Source of the DNA: Erysipelotrichaceae bacterium
GTDB lineage: Bacteria > Bacillota_I > Bacilli_A > RFN20 > CAG-449
Direction of reading: 5' to 3'
Length of the DNA stretch: 52,792 nt
Assembly: GCA_015059095.1 (NCBI GenBank)
Contig: SVBA01000013.1
Span: 1 to 52,792, forward strand
The notes below the pieces were generated by a model. The model did not search any database. It worked only from the letters and a program-made list of their open reading frames with translations, and had not been told where the DNA came from. This document shows positions 1 through 9,252 of this stretch, piece by piece (the first letter of the stretch is position 1; each line of letters opens with the position of its first letter). The position numbers and the translations under genes were made by a program.

Positions 1-1
1 G

Positions 2-73
2 ATTGATCTTGATGTTAATCCTGAGGATATTTCTTTAGGAGATGTAGTAACAATTACTTGGGAGATTGAGTAA
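2..73 (+). CDS. C-terminal tail of an upstream gene (partial)
   Basis: An open frame enters from the left edge and stops at TAA (71-73). The visible 23 residues end in VVTITWEIE. This is too little to identify the protein. No terminator hairpin is obvious between it and the protease gene at 154. Confidence 0.55.
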   Translation: MDLDVNPEDISLGDVVTITWEIE

Positions 74-153
74 TGGTATTATAATAAAGATGTTCTTTAT
101 TTTTTTAAGAAACGAATTAAGGTGGATAACAAAAATGTAGTTAAGGAGGAAAT

Positions 154-939
154 ATGATACACGGATTAAATAATACTTATTTATATGCTGCAAAAAAGAT
201 CATAACTGTATGTAGCAATGGAACTGAAAATGCATCTTTTAGGGGTACTGGTTTCATTATACAAAAGGATTCTGTTTTCTTTTTTGTTACAAATCGTCAC
301 ATGGTAGAACCTGGATATTTGGATCCAAAATATAAAGGATATACATTGATTGAATTCAAAATAGAAAGTTTTGAAAGTTTTGATTCGGGTAATAAACCTA
401 GAACGTTGAAATCAGCTTTTTTAGTAAATTTTAATGAATTTAAGTTTGATAAAAATGAATATAATGATGTAGCGTGTATTAAAGATCCGAAGTTTTTCGG
501 GGGAATGACTGTAAATTCAATAATTCCATATTCAATGTTGGCTACCGAAAATTGGATTTCCGAAAAAATGTCAGTCTGTGATTATATTGCATATCCTGGG
601 TTCCCAGATTGGTATGATCGACAAAACAATACCCCTATATTCAGAATGGGGACGATCGCGAGTGATCCTAGAATGAATTATTCGTCTATCATAGGTGCTC
701 CTATATCATCACAAATAGCTTATGAAGGTTTTTCAAGCGGAGGAGCTTCAGGAAGTCCAGTTTTTGCGGTTCAACGTGGATTTAAAACAGGATCCGGAAT
801 ATCTGCTCCAAAAGATTTTTATAGAGAAGTAAAAGTTATTGGAATAAATGCGGGGCACTTTAGTAATCAGATTGGTCATTCCGGTATTTCATATTTTTAT
901 AAGTCATCTGTAATTCTCAACATTATTGATAATATATAA
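154..939 (+). CDS. Trypsin-like (S1-fold) serine protease, cytoplasmic
   Basis: The 261-residue protein has the order and spacing of a chymotrypsin-fold protease. His49 lies in FFVTNRHM, Asp105 in NEYNDVACI, and Ser199 in GGASGSPVF (the GxSG motif). FRGTGFII at 30-37 matches the usual GTGFxI strand before the His. There is no signal peptide or membrane segment, so it should act in the cytoplasm, unlike HtrA, and it has no PDZ domain. The start is supported by AAGGAGG at 145-151. Such stand-alone proteases occur in defence and accessory islands, and the relics beside it fit that setting, but its substrate cannot be inferred. Confidence 0.8.
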   Translation: MIHGLNNTYLYAAKKIITVCSNGTENASFRGTGFIIQKDSVFFFVTNRHMVEPGYLDPKYKGYTLIEFKIESFESFDSGNKPRTLKSAFLVNFNEFKFDKNEYNDVACIKDPKFFGGMTVNSIIPYSMLATENWISEKMSVCDYIAYPGFPDWYDRQNNTPIFRMGTIASDPRMNYSSIIGAPISSQIAYEGFSSGGASGSPVFAVQRGFKTGSGISAPKDFYREVKVIGINAGHFSNQIGHSGISYFYKSSVILNIIDNI

Positions 940-966
940 TGTATATAAGCATTTATTAAAATATGA

Positions 967-1338
967 ATTTACTTCGAAAATAGATTTAAAGCTAAATGGA
1001 ATTTAGAAAATGATAAGATATGGGCGATTAATCCATCTTCATTTGAAGAAGTAGGATGTATTCATACTGCTCAAGGATTAGAGTTTGATTATGTAGGCGT
1101 ATTTATTGGACAAGATTTAAGATATGATGAAAGTAAAAATACAATTATTATTGATAAATCAAAGATATCTAAAGATGATAAATCTTCGGGAATCAAATCT
1201 TGTGGAGAAGCTTTAGCTAGACAATTAATTAAAAATACATATAAGACATTATTAACTAGAGGTCAAAAAGGATGTTATATCTATTGTGAAGATAAAGCAT
1301 TAAGTAGATATATTAAGAAAATGATAAATAAGGAGTAG
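967..1338 (+). pseudogene. Remnant: C-terminus of a DUF2075 (Schlafen-like) helicase
   Basis: An open frame without a usable start codon begins after TGA at 964 and ends at TAG (1336-1338). It encodes about 123 residues ending the way DUF2075 DNA/RNA helicases end: GCIHTAQGLEFDYVGVFIG, then LIKNTYKTLLTRGQKGCYIY. These correspond to the last helicase motifs (Q-G-x-E and the TR arginine segment). The Walker A and B part is missing, so this is a 5'-deleted relic and not a gene. The MazG-type gene starts 7 bases later. The two families are often neighbours, so the intact locus probably was a helicase-MazG operon. Confidence 0.75.
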
Positions 1339-1345
1339 TATTTTT

Positions 1346-1675
1346 ATGGATAGATTTGAACAAATAAAACAAAGAATAGACAAATTTGTAACAGATAGAG
1401 ACTGGAGACAATTCCATACTCCTTCTAATTTAGCTAAATCTATTAGTATAGAAGCTAGTGAACTTTTAGAATGTTTTCAATGGAGTGATACTGATTATGA
1501 TTTAGAACATGTTAAAGAAGAACTAGCAGATGTCCTAAATTATTGTATTCAAATGTCACAAGTATTAAATCTAGATATAGTTGATATATTAAATGCTAAG
1601 ATGGATAAAACTGAAAAAAAATATCCTTTAGAAAAATCTAAAGGTGTATCTACTAAGTATGATAAGTTGAAATAA
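1346..1675 (+). CDS. MazG-like nucleotide pyrophosphohydrolase
   Basis: The 109-residue all-helical NTP-PPase hydrolyses a nucleoside triphosphate to a monophosphate and pyrophosphate. The metal-binding signature is present: SIEASELLE (Glu36, Glu39) and EELADVLNY (Glu59, Asp62). The length suits the short dCTPase/RS21-C6-like branch, not two-domain MazG. GGAG at 1330-1333 serves the ATG at 1346. It follows the DUF2075 remnant directly. A decayed copy of its C-terminus (STKYDKLK) lies at 23007-23044, which suggests two such loci once existed. House-cleaning of modified nucleotides or a defence role are both possible. Confidence 0.85.
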   Translation: MDRFEQIKQRIDKFVTDRDWRQFHTPSNLAKSISIEASELLECFQWSDTDYDLEHVKEELADVLNYCIQMSQVLNLDIVDILNAKMDKTEKKYPLEKSKGVSTKYDKLK

Positions 1676-1689
1676 TGATTTTCATAAAT

Positions 1690-1788
1690 ATGTATTACTT
1701 GTATAGAAATGTGTTGATTAACTATATGGTTCATGATGCAACGAAATTTGAAGATGACCATATGAAGAAGATGAATGGGATTAAATAA
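1690..1788 (+). pseudogene. Short relic ORF, unknown
   Basis: The 32-codon frame (MYYLYRNVLINYMVHDATKF..., stop 1786-1788) has no Shine-Dalgarno site and no recognisable complete domain. The HDATKFED stretch hints at a fragment of a larger helical protein. It is most likely debris between the MazG-type gene and the ATPase. Confidence 0.3.
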
Positions 1789-1813
1789 TTGACAACTAGG
1801 ATAGTTATTATGA

Positions 1814-1894
1814 ATTGTTACTAAGGATAGAGCAGAGTCTGTAAAAGCATTTGGTATAGATGTAAGTATTTATAAATTTATTAATATAGAATAG
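1814..1894 (+). pseudogene. Short relic frame, unknown
   Basis: A startless open frame between stops encodes VTKDRAESVKAFGIDVSIYK... and ends at TAG (1892-1894). The sequence reads like a protein C-terminus, with a different base texture from the pure AT spacer around it. The family is not recognised. Confidence 0.25.
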
Positions 1895-1941
1895 TTATAC
1901 CCTTGTATTTGTTAAATAAAAAGGGTATAATAGGGTATAAC
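1894..1941 (+). promoter_or_regulatory. Promoter with three AGGGTATAA operator repeats
   Basis: A -35-like TTGTAT (1903-1908) and a -10 TATAAT (1926-1931) are 17 bases apart. The motif AGGGTATAA occurs at 1922-1930 and again at 1932-1940, one helical turn later. Its inverse GTTATACCCT occurs at 1894-1903. The copies overlap both promoter boxes, which is the layout of an autorepressed promoter. It drives the ATPase gene starting at 1963 (Shine-Dalgarno GGAGG at 1951-1955). Confidence 0.6.
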
Positions 1942-1962
1942 TAAATATACGGAGGTAATATT

Positions 1963-3750
1963 ATGGACAAACAAGATCTGGAAAGGAAAATTAAAGAATT
2001 AGAAAAACAAATAGAAGACTTACCTGTTGGTTCCATTGGTACTAAAAATATTAAAAATAGAACTTATTATTATCATAGATATTACCAAGATGGCAGAAGA
2101 ATAGAGAAATATATTGATAATTCAGATGTTTTAAAATTTAAAAAATTAATAGAGCATAGAAAATTATTAGAAAAAGAATACAAAGAATTAATAAATATAT
2201 CTAAAAGATATAAATATAAAAAAGAAAAAAACAAGTTTTTAACTAATGTTCGTGTTGGTGATGAATTAAAGGATTATGTAAATCCAGTATTAAAGTATAA
2301 GCATAGAGAATTACTAAAAGATATAGAAAAATATATTTATAGTAATATATTTGATAAAGTATTTATTCTTTATGGATTACGTAGAACTGGTAAAACAACA
2401 TTATTGAGACAAACAATATTAAAAATGAATGATGATGATTTTTCGCAAACTGCTTTTATTCAAATTACACCTAATGATGATTTAGGAAATTTAAATAAAG
2501 ATTTAAGAGAATTAAAAAAATTAGGCTATAAGTATATATTTATTGATGAAGCAACATTAATGGAAGACTTTATAGAGGGAGCTGCGCTATTATCTGATAT
2601 TTATGCTGCTACGGGTATGAAAATAGTTTTATCAGGAACTGATTCATTAGGATTTGTTTTGTCTGAAAGTGAACAATTATTTGATAGATGTATATTATTG
2701 CATACAACTTTTATCTCTTATCGTGAATTTGAAAATGTATTAGGAATTAATGGAATTGATGAATATATTAGATACGGTGGAACAATGAGTTTAAGTGGTG
2801 TGAATTACAATGGTGAATATGTTTTTAATGATAAAGTGTCTACGAATGAATATATTGATACTGCAATTGCTAAAAACATACAACATTCATTAAAATATTA
2901 TGATAATGGCAATCATTTTAGACACTTGCGCGAACTATACGAAAATAATGAATTAACCAATGTAATTAATCGAGTAGTGGAAGATATTAACCATAGATTT
3001 ACCAAAGATGTATTGATTAAAGAATTTAAATCTAATGATTTTGCATTGTCTAAAAGAAATATCAGAAAAGATAAAGACAAACCATCTACAATATTAGATG
3101 ATATTGACCAAGAACAATTCACATTAAATTTAAAGAAAATGTTGGAAATTCTCAATGTAAACGAACAAAAAGTTCAATTGCAGGAGATACATTCTCTTGA
3201 GATAAAAGAATATTTAAAATTGCTAGATTTAGTATTTGAGGTAGATATAAGAACAATTCCTACTTCAAACAATATTGAAAAAAGTACAATCATTACGCAA
3301 CCGGGTTTAAGATATTCTCAAGCTAAAGCGCTTATCGATAGTTTATTATTAGATGAAAAGTTTATGGACCTATCTTTAAAAGAAAAACAATATTTTTCAA
3401 TAAGAATTTTAAATGAGATTAAAGGTAGAATGATGGAGGACATTATTTTGCTAGAAACTAAAATGGCATATCCTAAATGTGAAGTGTTTAAATTAAAATT
3501 TGCTGTTGGGGAATTTGATATGGTAATATTTGATCCTATAAGTTCTTCGTGTGAAATATATGAAATTAAATTTGGAAGAGAAGTTTATTCTTCTCAATAT
3601 CAACACCTAATAAATGAGGAAAAATTAAAAGTCACTGAATTTAATTATGGTGACATCAAAAGAAGATGTGTAATATATAATGGTATTTCTCATTTTGAAA
3701 ATGGTGTTGAATATATTAATGTTGAAGAATATCTATCATTTAAAAAATAA
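1963..3750 (+). CDS. AAA ATPase with C-terminal PD-(D/E)XK-like domain
   Basis: The 595-residue protein begins with a coiled coil (1-20) and a compact basic segment (GSIGTKNIKNRTYYYHRYY, 23-41) like the DNA-associated DUF6788-type motif. Walker A is GLRRTGKT (138-145) and Walker B is IFIDEA (192-197). Near 515-535, GEFDMVIF followed by EIYEIKFG gives the D...ExK signature of a restriction-like nuclease tail, as in DUF4143/DUF234 ATPases. No membrane segment is seen. The biological role of this large family is unsettled. The upstream repeat array (1894-1941) suggests tight self-regulation. Related proteins are encoded at 20014 and 29128. Confidence 0.75.
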   Translation: MDKQDLERKIKELEKQIEDLPVGSIGTKNIKNRTYYYHRYYQDGRRIEKYIDNSDVLKFKKLIEHRKLLEKEYKELINISKRYKYKKEKNKFLTNVRVGDELKDYVNPVLKYKHRELLKDIEKYIYSNIFDKVFILYGLRRTGKTTLLRQTILKMNDDDFSQTAFIQITPNDDLGNLNKDLRELKKLGYKYIFIDEATLMEDFIEGAALLSDIYAATGMKIVLSGTDSLGFVLSESEQLFDRCILLHTTFISYREFENVLGINGIDEYIRYGGTMSLSGVNYNGEYVFNDKVSTNEYIDTAIAKNIQHSLKYYDNGNHFRHLRELYENNELTNVINRVVEDINHRFTKDVLIKEFKSNDFALSKRNIRKDKDKPSTILDDIDQEQFTLNLKKMLEILNVNEQKVQLQEIHSLEIKEYLKLLDLVFEVDIRTIPTSNNIEKSTIITQPGLRYSQAKALIDSLLLDEKFMDLSLKEKQYFSIRILNEIKGRMMEDIILLETKMAYPKCEVFKLKFAVGEFDMVIFDPISSSCEIYEIKFGREVYSSQYQHLINEEKLKVTEFNYGDIKRRCVIYNGISHFENGVEYINVEEYLSFKK

Positions 3751-3754
3751 TAAA

Positions 3755-3982
3755 ATTAATTATGTAGAATTTAATCTTTTTGATAATGATTTAGCAAAAG
3801 AAGCTTTTGATACTTCCAAAAATGCTAAAGAATTGTTGTTGAGAATTTCTGCTCTATCAAAAGTGCCTTTAGTAGAAAATGAAACAATCATTTTCATTGA
3901 TGAAATACAATTTGCAAGCGAAGTAGTAACTAAAATTAGATTTTTAATAGAGGAAGGATTAATATACTTAGGGAAAAAATAG
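3755..3982 (+). pseudogene. Remnant: internal part of an AAA_14/DUF4143 ATPase
   Basis: The frame encodes NYVEFNLFDNDLAKEAFD... and TIIFIDEIQFASEVVTKI, the strand-2 and Walker B region of AAA_14 ATPases, ending at TAG (3980-3982). The Walker A part and the whole C-terminal domain are missing. The nominal ATG of this frame at 3680 lies inside the preceding ATPase gene and is not a credible start. It is a second, independent ATPase of the same broad type, now broken, directly behind an intact one. Confidence 0.7.
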
Positions 3983-4027
3983 TATTGATTATGATATAAT
4001 GTTTACATAAATAATGAGGTAAATAGT

Positions 4028-4942
4028 ATGGGTTTGTTAGATATTAGTAGTGGTGATTCTTTGTATAGAGGTAAAGAATACTATGAAAAGAAACGTGTTT
4101 TATCATTTAATCAAATTGATGATTCTACTTATCAAGGAGTAGTTAAAGGTACTTCAGATAACTATGATGTAGTAATTGATATACTTCATCCTAGAAAAAG
4201 TCATTGTAATTGTCCTCATGCAAATGGAAGAAGAATTATATGCAAACATATGGTTGCACTATATTTTGGGGCTGTCCCTGATGCTTATGATGATTTTGTT
4301 GAAGATGAAAAAGAAAATGAAGAAGAATATGAAGAATACCAAAAAGATGTTGTTAAATATTTAAAACAATATATTGATAGTCTTAAAAAAGATGAACTAA
4401 AAGAATTATTAAACGCTATATTAAGTGAAGATTTATACTATAATCACTATAAATATTTATACCGTGAATTTTATGATTTTCTCTATGAAAAATTAGAAGA
4501 AAAGAAAATAAAACTAAAATTATCTACAGTAGTTGAAGCATTAAATATGATAAGTGAATATAGTGATATTTATGTTGATATTGAAACAAATGAAATATTA
4601 GAAGTAAACGATGTTTATTTTCCTGAAGAAGAAAATGAAAAGATATTAAGAAAAGTAAATAGAAAGCCAGATAGATATTTATCAATTGATTACTATGAAT
4701 ATCAAAGATATTCTTATTCCTGTCTAATTGATTTTATTGATTCATTAGAAGATGTTAAGATTGCAGATAAAATGTATGAATTAGTAAGAGGCAAAGGAGC
4801 TTTTTCTAAATTTAATTATGCAATTAGAGAATATAAATTAGAAGATAGATGGTATAAGTTTAAAGAAAAGGCACTTGCTCGAAAAGCAAAAGAATTGTTG
4901 TCTTATAATGATTTAAAATATATTGATGATATTAAAAAATAA
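4028..4942 (+). CDS. SWIM zinc-finger protein
   Basis: The 304-residue soluble protein has a SWIM signature at about residues 57-75: HCNCPHANGRRIICKHMVAL, the CxC...CxH zinc ligands. The N-terminus (SLYRGKEYYEKKRVLSF) is typical of bacterial SWIM proteins. An acidic run (DEKENEEEYEEY) and a charged helical C-terminal domain follow. SWIM fingers bind DNA or proteins and occur beside SNF2 helicases, but no helicase is encoded next to it here, so the partner is unknown. TATAAT at about 3999 and GAGG at 4015-4018 support the start. Confidence 0.75.
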   Translation: MGLLDISSGDSLYRGKEYYEKKRVLSFNQIDDSTYQGVVKGTSDNYDVVIDILHPRKSHCNCPHANGRRIICKHMVALYFGAVPDAYDDFVEDEKENEEEYEEYQKDVVKYLKQYIDSLKKDELKELLNAILSEDLYYNHYKYLYREFYDFLYEKLEEKKIKLKLSTVVEALNMISEYSDIYVDIETNEILEVNDVYFPEEENEKILRKVNRKPDRYLSIDYYEYQRYSYSCLIDFIDSLEDVKIADKMYELVRGKGAFSKFNYAIREYKLEDRWYKFKEKALARKAKELLSYNDLKYIDDIKK

Positions 4943-5007
4943 ATAATGAATTTATTAATCAAATAAAAAAATATGCAATAATAAAATCTTAATGTTTATT
5001 ATTTATA

Positions 5008-5048
5008 CATTCAGTTGAGTTAATATTCAACTAATAAGTTAGTGAATG
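5008..5048 (+). other. Possible small structured leader before the ABC operon
   Basis: CATTCA (5008-5013) can pair with TGAATG (5043-5048). The enclosed GTTGA...TCAAC forms a hairpin. A TATAAT-like -10 lies near 5087, so the structure would be upstream of that start site and may be a protein-binding site instead of RNA. The support is weak. Confidence 0.2.
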
Positions 5049-5118
5049 CTACTATAAGTTGCGTGATTCTTTTTGAGTGTAGAAATATAATGAATTTAAT
5101 GAAAGGAGAAAAAGAGTT

Positions 5119-6948
5119 ATGAAAAATAAAACTAATAAACCTAAATATAATATGTTTCAAAACTCTTTCTTTATGATTAAGCTTGCATGGAAAGCTAAAG
5201 AGAAGAAGGTAATATTTTCTTGTATCCTTTTAGCAATCTTAGGAGTATGTATTAATTTAATTAACTTATTAATTACACCTAGTATTTTAGGAGTAATTGA
5301 AAGAGGTGAAGAGTTTTCTAAATTAATTGTTACTATATTAATATTTGTAATAGCTTTATTATTAACTAATGGATTAAATGCATATGTTAATGAAAATGTA
5401 TTATATGGAAGAGTTACCGTTCGAGGAGAGATAATTGCATTATTAAATAATAAAGCATGTAGAACTTCTTATCCTAATATTGAAAATAAAGAATTTAATA
5501 AATTAATAAATCAGGCTTCTAGTAAATGTAATTCTAATAGTGAAGCAACAGAAGCGATATGGAAAACTTTACAAACTTTATTAATGAATGTAATCTGTTT
5601 TGTTTTATATGTAGTTCTATTAATGAATGTTGAATTTATTTTACTAATAGTGATTTTAGCTACTACTCTTATTGGATTCTTTATTAATAATTATTTGAGT
5701 GAATATAAATATAAACATAGAGAAGAGGAACAAGAAGAAACTAAAAAATTACATTATTTAAATGATGTGTCTAGTTCGTTATCATTTGCTAAAGATATAA
5801 GAATATTTGGATTACGTTCTTGGTTAACTGAACTATATGATAAATCGATGAATGCATTACATGCGTTTAGTAAAAAAGTTAGTAGAGTTTATTTTTTTGC
5901 TAGTGTATCTGATTTAGTTTTAGCTTTCTTAAGAAATGCAATTGCATACATTTATTTAATCTACTTAGTTATCAATAATCAAATATCAGTTTCTGAGTTT
6001 TTATTATATTTCTCAGCGATTGAAGGATTTACTAGTATAGTAACTAGTGTTTTAAATCAATTAAATATTTTAAAGAAACAAAGTTTAGATATATCTATTG
6101 TTAGAGAAGCCTTAGAATATCCAGAAATCTTTAAATTTGAAGATGGGGATAAATTAGAAGTAGATAATAATAAAGAATATACTTTAGAACTTAAAAATGT
6201 ATCTTTTAGATATCCTTCTAAAGATAAGAATATTCTTACTAATATTAATTTAACAATCCATCCTAAAGAAAAGATTGCTATTGTTGGTCTTAATGGGGCA
6301 GGAAAGACTACTTTAGTGAAACTAATATGTGGTTATTATGATCCTACTGAAGGTGAGATATTATTAAATGGAGTTAATATTAAAACATATAATAGAGAAG
6401 ATTATTATAAGTTATTTTCGGCAGTGTTCCAGGATTTTTCTTTTCTTGCAGGTACTATAGCAAGTAACGTTGCTCAAAGAGAAGATAATATCGATTATGA
6501 TTTAGTCTATGATTGTATTGAAAAAGCGGGATTAAAAGAAAAAATAGAATCATTAGAATTTAGGTATGAAAGTAAAGTGAATCAAAAAGTGTATGAAGAT
6601 GCGATTAATCTTTCTGGAGGAGAAACTCAAAGATTAATGTTAGCACGTGCTTTATATAAAAATGCTCCTATTATTGTTTTAGATGAACCTACTTCGGCTT
6701 TAGATCCTATTGCAGAAGCTAATATTTATAATAAATATAATGAACTTAGTGAAAATAAAGCTTCCTTATTTATTTCTCATAGATTAGCATCAACTAGATT
6801 CTGTGACCGTATTTTATTCATTGGTGAAGAGAGAATTTTAGAAGAAGGTACTCATGATGAATTACTAAAATTAAATGGCAAGTACAAAGAACTTTTTGAA
6901 GTTCAAAGTAAATATTATAGGGAAGGAGTGAAAGAAGATGAAAAATAA
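5119..6948 (+). CDS. ABC exporter half-transporter A (permease-ATPase fusion)
   Basis: The 609 residues are an N-terminal six-helix membrane domain (about 25-320) followed by an ATPase domain (about 355-600). Walker A is GLNGAGKTT (near 392-400), the signature is LSGGETQ (near 498) and Walker B is IIVLDEPTSALDP (near 519) with the catalytic Glu. The H-loop is LFISHRLAS. It pairs with the next gene, which overlaps it by 11 bases, to form a heterodimeric exporter. The substrate is not deducible, and drugs, lipids or peptides are all possible. GAAAGGAG (5100-5107) sits before the ATG. Confidence 0.9.
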   Translation: MKNKTNKPKYNMFQNSFFMIKLAWKAKEKKVIFSCILLAILGVCINLINLLITPSILGVIERGEEFSKLIVTILIFVIALLLTNGLNAYVNENVLYGRVTVRGEIIALLNNKACRTSYPNIENKEFNKLINQASSKCNSNSEATEAIWKTLQTLLMNVICFVLYVVLLMNVEFILLIVILATTLIGFFINNYLSEYKYKHREEEQEETKKLHYLNDVSSSLSFAKDIRIFGLRSWLTELYDKSMNALHAFSKKVSRVYFFASVSDLVLAFLRNAIAYIYLIYLVINNQISVSEFLLYFSAIEGFTSIVTSVLNQLNILKKQSLDISIVREALEYPEIFKFEDGDKLEVDNNKEYTLELKNVSFRYPSKDKNILTNINLTIHPKEKIAIVGLNGAGKTTLVKLICGYYDPTEGEILLNGVNIKTYNREDYYKLFSAVFQDFSFLAGTIASNVAQREDNIDYDLVYDCIEKAGLKEKIESLEFRYESKVNQKVYEDAINLSGGETQRLMLARALYKNAPIIVLDEPTSALDPIAEANIYNKYNELSENKASLFISHRLASTRFCDRILFIGEERILEEGTHDELLKLNGKYKELFEVQSKYYREGVKEDEK

Positions 6949-8794
6949 AAAATCAAATTCTTTAATGATAAATTTAAGAGCACTTTCTCTTATATATAAA
7001 AAATATCCTCAATATATTATTTCTACTTTTTTAAGTTCGATAGTGACTTCACTTACTCCTTATATTGGCATTTATTTATCTAGTTTAATTATTGAAGAAT
7101 TAGCGTCTTCTAAAGATGTAGATAGATTGATATTATTAGTTTCTATTACTTTAATTTCTATTGCTTTAACTAGTTTATTATCAGCATTATTAAAAAGATG
7201 GAAAGATACTCAAGAAAGTCATCTATATTATAAATTTGAAAAAATATACATTGAGAAGCTATTTGATATGGATTTTGAAAATTTAGATGATAGTAAAACT
7301 CATGAACTTTTATCAACTATTAAACAAAACCAAAATGGTGGTGGTTGGGGATTATTTAGAGTTTGTGACAGTTTTGAAAGATTAATATCTTCATGCTTTA
7401 CTATACTTGGAGGTCTATCTTTAACTATTACTTTGTTTATTTCTAAAGTTCCTGAAAATAGTGGGGATTTTGTGATATTAAACCATCCATTGTTTGTATT
7501 GTTAGTTATTATTTTAATGGTAGGAATCACCTTATTATCACCATATTTTTATTACAAAGGAGAAAAATATTTTGCAAAGTATTCTAATAGACATAATTTG
7601 GCTAATAGATTATTTGGTTTCTTTGGTTGGTTAGGATATAACAAAGAATTATCTACTGATATTAGAATGTATAGACAAGATAAAATATGTGATAAATATA
7701 ATAGAAATAAAGAAGATACATTTTCTTCTAATGGTTTCTTTAGTAAACTTGCAAAAGGACCAATTGGTATTTATTCAAGTTTAAGTGCAATCATTCCTAT
7801 TGTCTTTATTGGATTGGTGTATCTATTTGTTTGTTTAAAATCTTATGCGGGTGCTTTTGGAATAGGATTAGTCACTCAATATATTGCCTCTATTACAAAA
7901 GTTTCATCTGGATTAACTGAACTTGTTTCTACTAGTGGAGATATGAAAATTAATTCATCCTTCTTAGAATTAATGTTTAAGTTTTTGGATATAGAAAATA
8001 CTATGTCTCAAGGTAGTCTTCCTTTAGATAAAGATAATATTATAGAAGGAAAAATAGAATTTAGAAACGTGAGCTTTAAATATCCAAATAGTAATGATTA
8101 TGTTTTAAAAAATATTAATCTTGAAATTAATGTTGGTAAGAAGATTGCTCTTGTTGGTATGAATGGCAGTGGTAAAACAACTCTTATCAAATTATTGTGC
8201 AGATTATATGATCCTACTGAAGGGGAAATATTATTAAATGGTATTAATATTAAAGAATATAATTACTTAGATTATTTAATGTATTTCTCAGTTGTTTTCC
8301 AAGATTATAAATTATTATCCTTAAAATTAGGTGATAATGTTTCTTCAGGAACTAAATACAATAAAGAAGATGTTATTTCTTGTCTTTCTAAGGCTGGATT
8401 TAATGATAGTTTAGATAAAATGAAAGAAGGGATAGATACTTATTTATTTAAAGATATTAATGAAGATGGCGTTAAAGTTTCGGGTGGTGAAGCACAAAAG
8501 ATTGCAATTGCAAGAGCGTTATATAAAGATTCTCCTTTTATTATTTTAGATGAACCTACTGCTTCTTTAGATCCAATTTCTGAAGCAGAAATTTATTCTA
8601 GATTTAATCAATTGACAGGTGAAAAAACATCATTCTATATTAGTCATAGATTAACTTCTTGTATCTTTTGTGATGAAGTTGTTGTTTTAGATAAAGGTGA
8701 AATTGTGGAGCATGATACACATAAAAACTTATTGTTAAATAAAAATGGTAAGTATTATGAGTTATGGAATGCTCAAGCACAATACTATAAATAA
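6938..8794 (+). CDS. ABC exporter half-transporter B (permease-ATPase fusion)
   Basis: The 618-residue partner of the preceding gene is translationally coupled through the 11-base overlap. The membrane domain has an insertion (RMYRQDKICDKYNRNK region) typical of Firmicute MsbA/LmrA-like pairs. Walker A is GMNGSGKTT (near 406), the signature is VSGGEAQ (near 514) and Walker B is FIILDEPTASLDP (near 536), so both ATP sites look catalytically complete. No precursor-peptide or maturation gene is adjacent, so a bacteriocin role has no support. Transcription probably ends at the hairpin at 8847-8880. Confidence 0.9.
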   Translation: MKNKKSNSLMINLRALSLIYKKYPQYIISTFLSSIVTSLTPYIGIYLSSLIIEELASSKDVDRLILLVSITLISIALTSLLSALLKRWKDTQESHLYYKFEKIYIEKLFDMDFENLDDSKTHELLSTIKQNQNGGGWGLFRVCDSFERLISSCFTILGGLSLTITLFISKVPENSGDFVILNHPLFVLLVIILMVGITLLSPYFYYKGEKYFAKYSNRHNLANRLFGFFGWLGYNKELSTDIRMYRQDKICDKYNRNKEDTFSSNGFFSKLAKGPIGIYSSLSAIIPIVFIGLVYLFVCLKSYAGAFGIGLVTQYIASITKVSSGLTELVSTSGDMKINSSFLELMFKFLDIENTMSQGSLPLDKDNIIEGKIEFRNVSFKYPNSNDYVLKNINLEINVGKKIALVGMNGSGKTTLIKLLCRLYDPTEGEILLNGINIKEYNYLDYLMYFSVVFQDYKLLSLKLGDNVSSGTKYNKEDVISCLSKAGFNDSLDKMKEGIDTYLFKDINEDGVKVSGGEAQKIAIARALYKDSPFIILDEPTASLDPISEAEIYSRFNQLTGEKTSFYISHRLTSCIFCDEVVVLDKGEIVEHDTHKNLLLNKNGKYYELWNAQAQYYK

Positions 8795-8817
8795 AGTAAG
8801 GGTAATCAAAGAAGATG

Positions 8818-8883
8818 ATTCTTTAGATTTATTAATTACTATATTTAAGAGTTCTAGTTTAAGTTCTAGAACTCTTTTTTCTT
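8818..8883. repeat. 66-bp duplicated sequence, copy 1
   Basis: It matches 12683-12748 at 64 of 66 positions. On the minus strand both copies read in frame as RVLELKLELLNI.INKSKE, so they come from one ancestral gene. The larger relic is at 12549-12890. Copy 1 now works as the tail and terminator of the ABC operon. Confidence 0.8.
8847..8880 (+). terminator. Terminator after the ABC operon
   Basis: AAGAGTTCTAG (8847-8857) pairs perfectly with CTAGAACTCTT (8866-8876) over an 8-base loop, followed by a T run. Confidence 0.8.
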
Positions 8884-8921
8884 ATTAACTGAACTGCATA
8901 TCTGAAAATGTATAGTTAACG

Positions 8922-8955
8922 GAACTTTTTGGATTTTTTTGTAAAAAGTTCTTTT
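8922..8955 (+). terminator. AT-rich hairpin, possible second terminator
   Basis: GAACTTTTT (8922-8930) and AAAAAGTTC (8943-8951) are perfect inverse repeats followed by TTTTAT. The rest of 8884-9252 holds no gene that I can support. A TATAGTATAAAT stretch near 9197-9208 may be the promoter of the next gene. Confidence 0.5.
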
Positions 8956-9252
8956 ATAAAATACTTATGTTTACATAAAAACTATTGATAATTGGATAGT
9001 TAATGATAAATGAAAACCTAAGAAAGTATGAAAGATAATTAAGTTCGTCTTAGATTATAAAAACTTTATGTAAGATAGTGAAAAAATAGTGAAATTATAA
9101 TGAAATTATCGATTGGTGTAGTGAACTTTACGAAAATGATTATTCAAAACCAAGCATAGTTATTAAAAGAATATGAACTTATACATTGTTTGTTTATATA
9201 TAGTATAAATTCATTTATATTGCTAATAATACCTATGAGGTATATATAAATT

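Noticed and set aside
5119-8794. Lantibiotic or bacteriocin export operon
   Set aside because: No leader peptidase domain, precursor peptide or modification enzyme is adjacent. Only a generic heterodimeric exporter is supported.
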